64,000 bases of DNA from Iamia sp035575815 (GCF_035575815.1 NZ_DATLXO010000105.1:1-64000); one strand, 5' to 3'; counted from the first letter of the stretch, positions 32,693 through 43,676 are shown. Notes: generated by a model from the letters alone, not told the origin. Program-made: numbers and translations.

Positions 32693-33975
32693 TGGTTGGT
32701 CTCCTTGGCTTTCTGGGTGCGGGTCTGGGGCGGCGCCACGGTGCCCCGGGCGACGGGAGGGCGCAGGGCCACCACGGCATCGATCACGGCCCGGGCGACG
32801 GTGCGCTTGTCGCTGAGGGGGACATCATGGTCGATGCCACCCCCGGAGACGAGCACCACCTGGTTGGTGTCGTGCTCGAAGCCGACCCCGGGGGCGCTGA
32901 CGTCGTTGGCGACGATGAGGTCGAGGCCCTTGCGCACGAGCTTGGCGCGAGCGTTGGCCCGCACGTCGTCGGTCTCGGCGGCGAAGCCGACCAGCACCTG
33001 GCCGGCGGGCTTGGCCGCCCCCAGGTCGACGAGGAAGTCGTGGGTGGCCTCGAGCGCAATGGTGGGGGGGCCGTCGTGCTTCTTGATCTTGCCGGCGGCG
33101 GGGCGGACGGGACGGAAGTCAGCGACGGCCGCGGCCATCACGATCACCTCCTGGTCCGGGGCCCGGGGGACGACGGCGCCTTCCATGTCGGCCGCGCTCT
33201 CGACGGTGACCACCTCGGTCACGCCGGGCGGCACCGGTCGCGGAACGGTGGTGACGAGGGTGACGCGGGCACCTCGGGCGGCGGCCTCGGCGGCGATGGC
33301 GTAGCCCTGCTTGCCCGACGAGCGGTTGGTGACGACCCGCACCGCGTCGATGCGCTCGCGGGTGCCGCCCGCGGTCACGAGCACCGGAACGCCCTCCAGG
33401 TCGCGGGGGACCAGGGTCAGACGAACGGCCGCGACGATGGTGGCCGGGTCGGCCAGGCGCCCGGCACCGATGTCGCCGCCCGCCAGGCGCCCGTCCTCGG
33501 GCGGCACCACGACGACGCCCCGGCGGATGAGGGTGGCCAGGTTCTCCTGCACCGCCGGGTGCTCCCACATCTCGGTGTGCATGGCGGGTGCGAGCACGAC
33601 CGGGGCGCGCGTGGCGAGCAGCGTCGCGGTCAAGAGGTCCGCGGAGCGGCCGGCCGCGTAGTCCGCGAGCAGGCGGGCCGTGGCCGGGGCGACGACGACG
33701 ACATCGGCAGCCTGGCCCAGCCGGGTGTGCGGTATCGGGTCCGCGTCGTCAAAGAGCGACGTGCGGACCGGCTCACTGGCGAGGGCCGAGAAGGTGGTGG
33801 CCCCGACGAAGCGCAGCGCTCCCTCGGTGAGCACCGGCGAGACGTGGGCCCCGGCGTCGACGAGGCGCCGGCAGAGCTCAATCGCCTTGTAGGCGGCGAT
33901 GCCGCCGGTGACCCCGAGCACAACGCGCTGCCCAGCGAGGTCGGGCGCGCCCGAGGAGGGAGGATCGAACGGCAT
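32689..33975 (-). CDS. coaBC: Phosphopantothenoylcysteine decarboxylase/synthetase
   Basis: A 428-residue bifunctional coenzyme A enzyme. The N-terminal CoaC flavoprotein (about 15-190) has LGVTGGIAAYKAIELCRRL and the PAMHTEMWEHPAV substrate clamp. The C-terminal CoaB (about 195-405) has VLVTAGGTRERIDAVRVVTN, then SSGKQGYAIA, AVADFRP and KIKK, ending in GFAAETDD and NDVS. CoaB condenses phosphopantothenate with cysteine via CMP activation and CoaC decarboxylates the product. It starts at ATG 33975, after the rpoZ-coaBC hairpin. Confidence 0.97.
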   Translation of the reverse strand: MPFDPPSSGAPDLAGQRVVLGVTGGIAAYKAIELCRRLVDAGAHVSPVLTEGALRFVGATTFSALASEPVRTSLFDDADPIPHTRLGQAADVVVVAPATARLLADYAAGRSADLLTATLLATRAPVVLAPAMHTEMWEHPAVQENLATLIRRGVVVVPPEDGRLAGGDIGAGRLADPATIVAAVRLTLVPRDLEGVPVLVTAGGTRERIDAVRVVTNRSSGKQGYAIAAEAAARGARVTLVTTVPRPVPPGVTEVVTVESAADMEGAVVPRAPDQEVIVMAAAVADFRPVRPAAGKIKKHDGPPTIALEATHDFLVDLGAAKPAGQVLVGFAAETDDVRANARAKLVRKGLDLIVANDVSAPGVGFEHDTNQVVLVSGGGIDHDVPLSDKRTVARAVIDAVVALRPPVARGTVAPPQTRTQKAKETNQ

Positions 33976-34000
33976 CGAGGTCGATGGCCCGCGAGCGACG

Positions 34001-34021
34001 GCGTCGGCCGAAGGCCGACGC
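34001..34021 (-). terminator. Hairpin between rpoZ and coaBC
   Basis: GCGTCGGCC (34001-34009) and GGCCGACGC (34013-34021) pair perfectly around a 3-nt loop. It lies in the 51-nt gap of a co-oriented operon, with no T-tract. It may be an attenuator, processing site or transcript-end stabiliser. Confidence 0.5.
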
Positions 34022-34026
34022 TCAGC

Positions 34027-34371
34027 TCACTTGGTTCCGGGGCCCTGCTCGGCATCGAGGGCCGCGGCGTCCGCCGCGGCGGCCGCCTCGGCGGCGGCCA
34101 GCTCGGCCAGCTCCTCCTCGGTGGGCGGGTCGACGGGGATGATCTTGTCGGCCGCGATCTCCTCGAAGGCGATCGACAGCGGCTTGCGGGCCACGCTGGT
34201 GACCTGCGGCGGGACGAGCGTGCCGAGGCCCTCTCCGAGCTGGCCGAAGTAGGAGTTGATCTGCCGGGCGCGAGTGGCGCCCAGGGTGACCAGCTTGAAC
34301 TTGGACTCATCGGCCCGCGTGGTGAGGCCCTCGATCGCCGGGTTCATCATGGTGTCGTGCTGCCAGCTCAT
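34027..34371 (-). CDS. rpoZ: RNA polymerase omega subunit
   Basis: A 114-residue protein with the omega core KFKLVTLGATRARQINSYF and SVARKPLSIAFEEIAADKI, followed by an Ala/Glu-rich tail. Omega chaperones beta-prime in RNA polymerase. ATG 34371 is used (an ATG at 34350 is also possible). A TACCGT -10-like box lies about 40 nt upstream, at 34411-34416. It stands before coaBC as in other actinobacteria. Confidence 0.93.
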   Translation of the reverse strand: MSWQHDTMMNPAIEGLTTRADESKFKLVTLGATRARQINSYFGQLGEGLGTLVPPQVTSVARKPLSIAFEEIAADKIIPVDPPTEEELAELAAAEAAAAADAAALDAEQGPGTK

Positions 34372-34410
34372 GGGCGCGTCGCTCTCAGGTCGTCCAGACG
34401 GAACCCTCAA

Positions 34411-34416
34411 CGGTAC
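34411..34416 (-). promoter_or_regulatory. Candidate rpoZ -10 box
   Basis: TACCGT on the minus strand, about 40 nt before rpoZ. It would give a 5' leader of about 33 nt. No clear -35. Confidence 0.3.
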
Positions 34417-34451
34417 CCGGTCGCCTCCCCGCCGGGCGAACACGGGTGCGG

Positions 34452-34976
34452 TCAGGTCCGGGCACCGTCCACGATGCGGCGGGTGAGCTCCTCGACCGCC
34501 GTGCGGGTGGAGTCGAGCACCAGGTCATAGGGGGACAGGTCGGAGATGTCGATGCCGTAGTAGGTGAGGTAGCGCTCGGCCTCGCTGGCCTCGCGAGACC
34601 GGTTCTCGGCCTGGGCGGCATCGATGGCCGTGCCTTCCCGACCGGCGACCCGGCGAGCCCGCTCGGCATCCGCGCACGACACCCAGACGCGGAGGGCGGG
34701 CAGGTCCTCGTTGGTGGCGATCCAGCCGGCCAGGCGGGACTCGAGCACGACGTCACCCTGCGCCCCTCGTCGGGCCAGGCGGGTGTCGAGCTCGACGTCG
34801 ATGGAGGCGTCGGTCTCGGCGAGGGCACCGAAGGCCACCAGGGACAAGCCCCGTTCGGTCGCGAGGGAGCGGAAGACCTGGCCTCCGTCGATCCTGTCGA
34901 GCTCGAGAGCCGCCGCCACGGCGCGAGCGAGGGTGCTGGTGCCCGAGCCGGGGAGGCCCGAGACGGTGACGAGCAC
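34452..34976 (-). CDS. Archaeal-type cytidylate kinase-like P-loop kinase, in the gmk position
   Basis: A 174-residue small kinase. The P-loop is TVSGLPGSGTSTLARAVA, with Thr where most NMP kinases have Lys. IDGGQVFRSLATERGLSL, IDVELDTRLARRG and DVVLESRLAGWI follow. The end YLTYYGIDISDLSPYDLVLD fits the archaeal-type CMP kinase (Cytidylate_kin2) pattern of RY..YYgiD..dls.YDlvi. In most actinobacteria the gene between mihF and rpoZ is guanylate kinase, but GMP-kinase motifs are absent. The nucleotide specificity is inferred. GTG 34976 start with no clear ribosome-binding site. Confidence 0.75.
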   Translation of the reverse strand: MLVTVSGLPGSGTSTLARAVAAALELDRIDGGQVFRSLATERGLSLVAFGALAETDASIDVELDTRLARRGAQGDVVLESRLAGWIATNEDLPALRVWVSCADAERARRVAGREGTAIDAAQAENRSREASEAERYLTYYGIDISDLSPYDLVLDSTRTAVEELTRRIVDGART

Positions 34977-35047
34977 GGCGTCAGTCGCTTGGGTCGGTCA
35001 ACGACCGGGGTCGAGAGCCCGGGTGGCGCGCCGGATCACCGAGGAGG

Positions 35048-35362
35048 TCAGCTGAAGGCGTCGAGCAACGCCTTGCGCTGCTGAGCACCGAGGCCCTTGA
35101 GGGTGCGGGTCTCGGCGATGCCGATCTCCTCCATGGTGCGGCGGGCCTTGACCTTGCCCACGCCGGGGAGCGACTCGATGACGGCGAGCACCTTGGTCTT
35201 GCCGATCACCGCATCGCCGTCGGCCTGGCCGATGACCTCGGAGAGGCTGAGCGAACCCATCTTCAGCCTCTCCTTCAGCTCGGCCCGGGCCTTTCGGGCA
35301 GCAGCGGCCTTGGCCAGAGCGGCTTCACGCTGCTCGGGCGTCAGTTGGGGGGGCTGGGGCAT
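35048..35362 (-). CDS. mihF: Actinobacterial integration host factor (mIHF)
   Basis: A 104-residue nucleoid protein. A basic N-terminal helix (EQREAALAKAAAARKARAEL) is followed by the H2TH-like core LPGVGKVKARRTMEEIGIAE and RTLKGLGAQQRKALL, diagnostic for mIHF, which bends DNA and aids phage L5-type integration and nucleoid packing. Specific to actinobacteria. ATG 35362 lies 6 nt after TAGGGT, so likely leaderless. Between pyrF and the CMP-kinase-like gene. Confidence 0.97.
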   Translation of the reverse strand: MPQPPQLTPEQREAALAKAAAARKARAELKERLKMGSLSLSEVIGQADGDAVIGKTKVLAVIESLPGVGKVKARRTMEEIGIAETRTLKGLGAQQRKALLDAFS

Positions 35363-35368
35363 GCGCGC

Positions 35369-35374
35369 ACCCTA
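35369..35374 (-). promoter_or_regulatory. Leaderless -10 box (mihF)
   Basis: TAGGGT on the minus strand ends 6 nt before mihF ATG 35362. It provides a promoter separate from the pyr genes upstream. Confidence 0.55.
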
Positions 35375-35427
35375 TATCGCCTCAGCCGACCCGACGTGGC
35401 GTACGCCACACCGCGAGGGCCCGCGAC

Positions 35428-36147
35428 TCAGACGGAGGCGACCTCGGCGGACACCGCGGCGGCCGCCGCCCGACGGTCGGTGGCGCCCGTGACCGTCCGG
35501 CCGATCACCAGCAGGTCGGCTCCCTCGGCGGCGGCCGTCGCGGGGGTGGCCGGACGGGCCTGGTCGTGGGTCTGATTGCCGGCGAGGCGGATGCCGGGCA
35601 CGACGCGCACCATGGCGGGGGCGAAGGTCCGTGCCTCTTCGAGGTCGGCGGCGGAGCACACCACCCCGCCGCACCCGGCCTCCATGGCCGTGGTGAGGCG
35701 CTGGCCGAGGATGTGCGACGGCGCGCCGCTGTCGCTGGTGAGGATGGTGACGGCGAGCGACGTCGGCTCCGGCAACCCGGCCGCCGCCGCACCGTCGCGC
35801 AGGCCCTGGTCGCCGGCGCGGAGCATGTCGCGGCCACCGAAGGCGTGCATGGTGACGTACGCCGCGCCGAGGGCCCCCAGCACGCGTGACGCCCGGTTCA
35901 CCGTGGTCGGGATGTCGTGCATCTTGAGGTCGACGAACACGTCGTAGCCCAGCTCGCGCAACGGGGCGACGACGTCGGGCCCGACCGCGCTGTAGAGCTC
36001 GAGTCCCACCTTGGCCACGCCGAACCACGGCTGCAGCTCGCGGGCCAGGCGCACCGCGGCGACCATGTCGTCGACGTCGAGGACGAGCGCGAGGCGACGG
36101 CGCACCTCCTCGTCGACCTCGGGGGCACTGCTGGTGGTCTCGGTCAT
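35428..36147 (-). CDS. pyrF: Orotidine 5'-phosphate decarboxylase
   Basis: A 239-residue TIM-barrel enzyme giving UMP. The catalytic tetrad region VFVDLKMHDIPTTV (DxKxxDI) is clear. VAKVGLELYS and the phosphate-binding VVPGIRLAGNQTHDQAR support class I. ATG 36147 overlaps the pyrD stop by 4 nt (ATGA). The longer open frame upstream is the pyrD antiframe. It ends 65 nt before mihF. Confidence 0.95.
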   Translation of the reverse strand: MTETTSSAPEVDEEVRRRLALVLDVDDMVAAVRLARELQPWFGVAKVGLELYSAVGPDVVAPLRELGYDVFVDLKMHDIPTTVNRASRVLGALGAAYVTMHAFGGRDMLRAGDQGLRDGAAAAGLPEPTSLAVTILTSDSGAPSHILGQRLTTAMEAGCGGVVCSAADLEEARTFAPAMVRVVPGIRLAGNQTHDQARPATPATAAAEGADLLVIGRTVTGATDRRAAAAAVSAEVASV

Positions 36148-37091
36148 CTCATGCCTCCGCTCAGCTCGGCCACGGACACGACGCCCCGCCGGCGGCACCA
36201 GTGTTCCAGGTCGTCGCGCACGCGACTGGGAGCTCGGGGATCGGCGAACGACGCGGTGCCGACCTGGACGGCACGGGCACCGGCGAGCAGCAGCTCGACC
36301 GCGCTGGGGCCGTCGACCACGCCGCCGACCCCCACGATGGGCAGGCCCGGCTCGGCGCGGTGGACGTCGTGGACGACGCGCACCGCCACCGGGTGGATCG
36401 CGGGGCCCGAGAGGCCGCCGCCCCGCCCGCCGGCACCGAGGCGGTAGGTGCGCGTCTCGGGGTCGATGGCCATGCCCATGACGGTGTTCACGAGGGTCAC
36501 GGCCTCGGCCCCGGCGTCGGCCCCGGCCCGGGCCACATCGACCACCAGGGGCGTGTTGGGGCTGAGCTTGGCCCACCTCGGCCGGCCGCACGCGGCGGTG
36601 GCGGCCAGCACCCGAGCGGTGGCCGCCGGGTCGTGGCCGAAGAGGTCGCGCCCTGCCTCGGTGTTGGGGCACGAGAGGTTGACCTCCACCGCGACCACCG
36701 CCTCGGGGGCCCCGGCCAGGGCGGCGGCGGCCCTGGCGTAGTCCTCGACCGAGTGGCCCCAGATGCTGGCCACCACGCGGGCCCCGGTCGCGGCCAGGGC
36801 GGGCAGGTCGTCGGCCAGCCAGGTGGTGACCCCCGAGCCCTGCAGGCCGACGCTGTTGAGCATCCCGGCCGGGGTCGCGTGCACGCGAGGCGCCGAGTTG
36901 CCCGGCCACGGCTCGGCCGAGAGCGACTTGACGACCACGGCCCCGAGCTCGCCGAGGGGCTGGTAGGCGTCGAGCTCGGCACCGTGGCCGCCGGTGCCCG
37001 ACGCCGTCATCACCGGGTTGGGCAGCCGCACCGACCCGACCGAGACGGCCATGTCGACCGGCGGACCGTCACCTCCCCGACGCCACCTCAC
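36144..37091 (-). CDS. pyrD: Dihydroorotate dehydrogenase, class 1B-like catalytic subunit
   Basis: A 315-residue FMN TIM barrel. LPNPVMTASGTGGHGAEL, VEVNLSCPNTEAGRD (with the class 1 catalytic Cys) and LVNTVMGMAIDPET match class 1. PIVGVGGVVDGPSAVELLLAGA is the FMN phosphate site. Class 1B enzymes usually pair with PyrK, which is not visible nearby. GTG 37091 has GGGAGG 8 nt upstream; an ATG at 37052 would remove 13 residues. 73 nt separate it from carB. Overlaps pyrF. Confidence 0.9.
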   Translation of the reverse strand: MRWRRGGDGPPVDMAVSVGSVRLPNPVMTASGTGGHGAELDAYQPLGELGAVVVKSLSAEPWPGNSAPRVHATPAGMLNSVGLQGSGVTTWLADDLPALAATGARVVASIWGHSVEDYARAAAALAGAPEAVVAVEVNLSCPNTEAGRDLFGHDPAATARVLAATAACGRPRWAKLSPNTPLVVDVARAGADAGAEAVTLVNTVMGMAIDPETRTYRLGAGGRGGGLSGPAIHPVAVRVVHDVHRAEPGLPIVGVGGVVDGPSAVELLLAGARAVQVGTASFADPRAPSRVRDDLEHWCRRRGVVSVAELSGGMR

Positions 37092-37164
37092 CCGCCGCGC
37101 CTCCCGGCCCGACAGGTCACTCGACCACCCCGGCAGTAGCGCATTGACCTTTCAACACGGGGCA

Positions 37165-40529
<3,365 letters not shown>

Positions 40530-40530
<1 letters not shown>

Positions 40531-41657
40531 CAGGCCGACTCCTCCATCAGCTCGGCGAAGCGGTCGAAGAGGTGGGCCGCGTCGTGGGGGCCGGGGCCGG
40601 CCTCGGGGTGGTGCTGGACCGAGAAGGCCCGCTCGGCGGGCAGGGCGAAGCCCTCGCAGACGCCGTCGTTGAGGTTCACGTGGGTCAGCTCCGCCCCCGA
40701 CGGCAGGGTGTCGGCGTCCACCGCGAAGCTGTGGTTCTGGCTGGTGATGTCGATGCGGCCGCTGCGCACGTCGCGCACGGGGTGGTTGCCGCCGTGGTGG
40801 CCGAAGGTCAGCTTCACCGTCTCCGCGCCGATGGCCCGACCGAGGAGCTGGTGGCCGAGGCAGATGCCGAACACCGGCACGGCCCCCACCAGGTCGCGGA
40901 TCGCCGCGACCGCGTCAGGCACCGTCGCCGGGTCACCCGGCCCGTTGGCGAGGAACACCCCGTCGGGCTGGCGGGCCAGGACCTCGGCGGCCGGGGTCGA
41001 CGCGGGGACGACCTCGACGGTTGCCAGGGCCGAGAGGTGGCGCAGGATCGTGGTCTTGATGCCAAAGTCGTAGGCCACCACCCGGCGGGGCCCGTCGCCG
41101 ACGGTGTAGGGCGCAGCCGTCGTGACCTGGGCGACGAGGTCGACCCCGTCGGTGCCGGGCTCGGCGGCCGCCGCGCCGCGCAGGGCGGCCTCGTCGACGG
41201 TCGTGCCGTCAGGCGCCATCCCGAGGGCCCCGAAGGCGCCGGGGACGGCGCCGCGGTCGCGGATGTGTCGCGTGAGGCGGCGGGTGTCGATGCCCCCGAT
41301 GCCGGGCACCCCGTGGCCGACCAGCCAGGCGTCGAGGTCGCCCTCGCTGCGCCAGCTCGAGCGCCGCCGGGCCGGCTCGCGCGCGATGACCCCCCGGGCG
41401 AAGGGACGGCCGCTCTCGTCGTCGGCGCCGGTGACCCCGTAGTTCCCGATGTGGGGGTAGGTGAAGGTGATGATCTGCCCGGCGTAGGACGGGTCGGAGA
41501 TTACCTCCTGGTAACCGGTCAGCACGGTGTTGAACACGACCTCACCGGTGGCGATGCCGCCGGCGGGGAGGGCGCCGAGGGCCTCGCCCTCGAACACCTC
41601 ACCGTCGGCCAGCACCAGCAGGGCCGGTCGGATCGGCCCTGAGGTCACGAGGTCCAC
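40530..41657 (-). CDS. carA: Carbamoyl-phosphate synthase small (glutaminase) subunit
   Basis: A 375-residue class I amidotransferase. The N-terminal domain has ALLVLADGEVFEGEALG, EVVFNTVLTGYQEVISDPSY and GIGGIDTRRLTRHIRDRG. The glutaminase domain carries the nucleophile in FGICLGHQLLGRAIG and the His-Glu pair in SVQHHPEAGPGPHD. GTG 41657 lies 9 nt after a terminator T-tract and has no Shine-Dalgarno of its own. It sits just inside the end of a 22-codon leader ORF, so translation is probably coupled to that ORF. Confidence 0.96.
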
Positions 41658-41713
41658 CCGGGTGCGAAAAAGCCCCCTGCCAGGGGACAGGGGGCGAAGG
41701 GCACGACGCTCAA
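41645..41713 (-). CDS. Putative 22-residue leader peptide of carAB-pyrDF
   Basis: TTG 41713 with AGGAG 8 nt upstream opens 22 codons: MSVVPFAPCPL then AGGFFAPGWTS. Codons 7-14 form the terminator stem. The TGA at 41647-41645 lies past the carA start, so the ORF overlaps carA by 13 nt. Its ribosome-binding site abuts the PyrR hairpin. A translating ribosome would prevent terminator folding and could reinitiate at carA. Too short for statistics; the layout is the evidence. Confidence 0.5.
   Translation of the reverse strand: MSVVPFAPCPLAGGFFAPGWTS
41667..41695 (-). terminator. Intrinsic terminator (attenuator) before carA
   Basis: On the minus strand GCCCCCTG and CAGGGGGC (41672-41695) form a perfect 8-bp stem with an 8-nt loop, followed by TTTTT (41667-41671). 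This is the only clear stem plus T-tract in the window. It sits between the PyrR site and carA. Confidence 0.85.
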
Positions 41714-41721
41714 CTCGGTCT

Positions 41722-41758
41722 CTCCTGCCGTGCGGGCCTCACGGGACCCGCTTCACGG
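41722..41758 (-). promoter_or_regulatory. PyrR-binding RNA element in the carA leader
   Basis: The inner stem GCGGG/CCCGC (41747-41751 with 41732-41736) closes a TCCCGTGAGG loop, matching the conserved PyrR loop (UCCnGnGAGG). The outer stem CCGT/ACGG joins 41755-41758 to 41728-41731. AGGAG follows at 41722-41726. Nearly identical to the element before pyrR. Confidence 0.85.
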
Positions 41759-41768
41759 TCAGGTGCCG

Positions 41769-41774
41769 ACCGTA
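41769..41774 (-). promoter_or_regulatory. Candidate carA -10 box
   Basis: TACGGT on the minus strand would start RNA near 41762, directly before the PyrR hairpin. The -35 is unclear. Confidence 0.4.
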
Positions 41775-41823
41775 GCAGCCCACCTCCCGAGCGCCGCCAC
41801 CCCTTCGCAGGCCCCCCGCCCCC

Positions 41824-41939
41824 CGTACTGGTAGCCGGATCGGGCGCTCCCACACCCACACCGGCTACCACTTCGGGAGCCCTGCCGTACTGGTAGCCGG
41901 ATCGGGCGCTCCCACCCCCACATCGGCTACCACTTCGGG
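41824..41939. repeat. Two tandem copies of a 54-bp hairpin repeat
   Basis: Copies at 41824-41877 and 41886-41939 (62-bp period, two mismatches). Each has arms of the type GGTAGCCGG and CCGGCTACC (41830-41838, 41861-41869), 8-9 bp, around GCTCCCAC. They lie between AlaX and the carA promoter; a diverged relative is at 24431. They fill most of the 309-nt gap 41658-41966 that the attenuator does not use. Confidence 0.9.
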
Positions 41940-41966
41940 GGAGGGTCGGGGGGACGGCGGCGCCGA

Positions 41967-42677
41967 TCAGTCCGTGACCTCGATGCGGATCCGCTTGTTG
42001 CCCTTGCCCTTGGACTCGGTCTTGACCACTCGGACGCGTCCCACCTGTGCCGTCGAGCGGACGTGGGTGCCGCCGTCGGCCTGCTTGTCGAACCCGACGA
42101 TGTCGACGACGCGGATCTCGGCCACCGACTCGGGGATCAGGCTGACCTTGGTGCGGATGAGGTCCTGATCCTCCACGGCGACGCCGCGGGGCAAGAACGA
42201 CACCTCGATCCGACGATCGGTCTCCAGCTCGGCGTTGACCAGCTCCTCGACGCGGGCGCCGAAGCCGTCGGGCAGGGGATCGAAGGCGAAGTCCATGCGC
42301 GCCGAGAGCGGCTCCATGTTCCCGCCCGTCACCGGCACGCCCCACTCGTTCCAGATCACCCCGCACAGCACGTGCAGGGCGGTGTGGGTCCGCATGAGGG
42401 CGTGGCGCCGGTCCCAGTCGAGCGTCCCGGCCACCACCGCCCCCACCTCGGGCCACGGCCCCTCCCCCACCAGGTGCCAGACCTCGTCCCCCTCCTTGGC
42501 GACACCCACCACGCCGAGCCCGCCGAGACGGCCGGTGTCGTGAGGCTGACCGCCACCCGTCGGGTAGAAGGCGGTGCGGTCGAGGGCGAGGCGGCGCCGG
42601 TCGGGGTCGACGGCGGTCACGGTGGCCTCGAAGGTCGCCAGCTCGGCGTCACGCAGGTACAGCAGGTCGGTTGCCAT
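41967..42677 (-). CDS. AlaX-type alanyl-tRNA trans-editing protein
   Basis: A 236-residue stand-alone editing domain that hydrolyses Ser- or Gly-mischarged tRNA-Ala. FYPTGGGQPHDTGRLGG is the conserved entry loop. The zinc motif HTALHVL (HxxxH) is present. The second half reads QADGGTHV, where AlaRS-type enzymes have CxxxH; here the Cys is Asp, as I recall for part of the AlaX family. ATG 42677. Unrelated to the pyr genes around it; co-oriented with them. Confidence 0.88.
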   Translation of the reverse strand: MATDLLYLRDAELATFEATVTAVDPDRRRLALDRTAFYPTGGGQPHDTGRLGGLGVVGVAKEGDEVWHLVGEGPWPEVGAVVAGTLDWDRRHALMRTHTALHVLCGVIWNEWGVPVTGGNMEPLSARMDFAFDPLPDGFGARVEELVNAELETDRRIEVSFLPRGVAVEDQDLIRTKVSLIPESVAEIRVVDIVGFDKQADGGTHVRSTAQVGRVRVVKTESKGKGNKRIRIEVTD

Positions 42678-42728
42678 GACATCGAGTCTGCCTGTCGATG
42701 CCCCGGGTCCGTCACGGCCGCCGGTCTC

Positions 42729-42774
42729 GTCAACGCACGGTTGACAGGAGGCCCGACGTCAACTACACGTTGAC
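42729..42774 (+). promoter_or_regulatory. Tandem palindromic operator and promoter of the Clp-N/HTH gene
   Basis: Two copies of GTCAAC-N5-GTTGAC at 42729-42745 and 42758-42774, 29 bp apart. The first supplies a consensus -35 TTGACA (42741-42746). A 17-nt spacer leads to a weak -10 TACACG (42764-42769), ending 7 nt before ATG 42777. The sites therefore bracket the promoter, suggesting autorepression. Confidence 0.65.
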
Positions 42775-42776
42775 AG

Positions 42777-43469
42777 ATGGTTCCTGCGCCTGAGCTCTCC
42801 GAGCTGACCGCCGTCGTCGAGGCGGACACCGCGGGAGATGATCCCCTGCGGCTTTTGGCCACGGCATCGACCACGGCGCAGGAGCTGGCCGAGACCAGCG
42901 ACGCGCTCGTCGGCCACTTCGTCGAGCGGTGCCGACGGGCGGGTCTCTCCTGGGCCCAGATCAGCGTGGGCCTGGGTGTCAGCCGGCAGGCCGCCCACAA
43001 GCGGTTCTCCCCCGCTCCGGGCACGCTCGACCGCCTCACCCCCCGCGCCCGACTGTCGCTGCAAGCCGGCACCGATGCGGCCACCGCCCTCGGCCACCCG
43101 TTCGTGGGGACCGAGCACCTCCTGCTCGGGCTGTTCGAGCCCGAGGGCGCCTTCGCCCACCGCCTCCTCACCGGTTCCGGCCTCACCCGTGGCTCGGTCG
43201 AGGCGGCTGTCCTCGCCCACACCCCGCGCCGCGCACGCACCACGAGCGAGCCGCCGTACACCCCGCTCGCCGCCGAGGCCCTCGCGGGGGCGCTCATCGA
43301 GGCGCGGTCCCTCGGGCACAGCTACCTCGGCACCGAGCACCTCGTGCTGGCCCTCTTCCGGGATCCGGCAGGGTTGGCGGCGCAGATCCTCGCCGACGCC
43401 GGTGCCACGCACGAGGACTACCGGACCACGACCGTCGAGCTGCTGTCGGGGTTCCGCGGCGACACCTGA
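42777..43469 (+). CDS. HTH protein with two Clp N-terminal repeats
   Basis: A 230-residue protein. Residues about 40-75 form a helix-turn-helix (GLSWAQISVGLGVSRQAAHK). Two Clp_N (ClpC/ClpA N-domain) repeats follow: ATALGHPFVGTEHLLLGLF (about 100-120) and ARSLGHSYLGTEHLVLALF (about 178-197). There is no AAA+ ATPase. Clp_N domains bind adaptors or misfolded and arginine-phosphorylated proteins, so this may be a regulator that senses Clp substrates. Function inferred. Divergent from AlaX; only gene on the plus strand in this region. Confidence 0.85.
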   Translation: MVPAPELSELTAVVEADTAGDDPLRLLATASTTAQELAETSDALVGHFVERCRRAGLSWAQISVGLGVSRQAAHKRFSPAPGTLDRLTPRARLSLQAGTDAATALGHPFVGTEHLLLGLFEPEGAFAHRLLTGSGLTRGSVEAAVLAHTPRRARTTSEPPYTPLAAEALAGALIEARSLGHSYLGTEHLVLALFRDPAGLAAQILADAGATHEDYRTTTVELLSGFRGDT

Positions 43470-43522
43470 TCGCGGGGAGAGCGGACGGGACGGTCATGCG
43501 GTTCTTGCGTCGCGACGCGCTC

Positions 43523-43655
43523 GGTTCCTGCTACAGGATCCGAGGAGCTCACCGGGTCTCGTACCAGGAACCGGCTCGGCTGCGCCCGGTCCGGCTGCTC
43601 CCCGTTCTTGGTACCGGACCCGGGGGAAACCACCAGATCTCGTACCGAGAACGGG
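43523..43655. repeat. Two degenerate inverted-repeat units
   Basis: GGTTCCTG (43523-43530) pairs with CAGGAACC (43565-43572). CCCGTTCT (43601-43608) pairs with AGAACGGG (43648-43655). The TCTCGTACC core recurs at 43557 and 43638, an 81-bp period. It occupies the 207-nt gap between the Clp-N gene and vapC (convergent). Confidence 0.7.
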
Positions 43656-43676
43656 TCCGGCGGCGCCCGGTCCTTG

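Noticed and set aside
29606..33304. 1232-codon plus-strand open frame opposite priA-metK-coaBC
   Set aside because: Antisense shadow of three conserved genes.
34977..35047. Missing part of a guanylate kinase upstream of the CMP-kinase-like gene
   Set aside because: The 71-nt gap is too short and carries no GMP-kinase motifs in any frame.
41824..41939. CRISPR-like array from the tandem repeats
   Set aside because: Only two copies, an 8-bp spacer and no cas genes; structure fits hairpin repeats instead.
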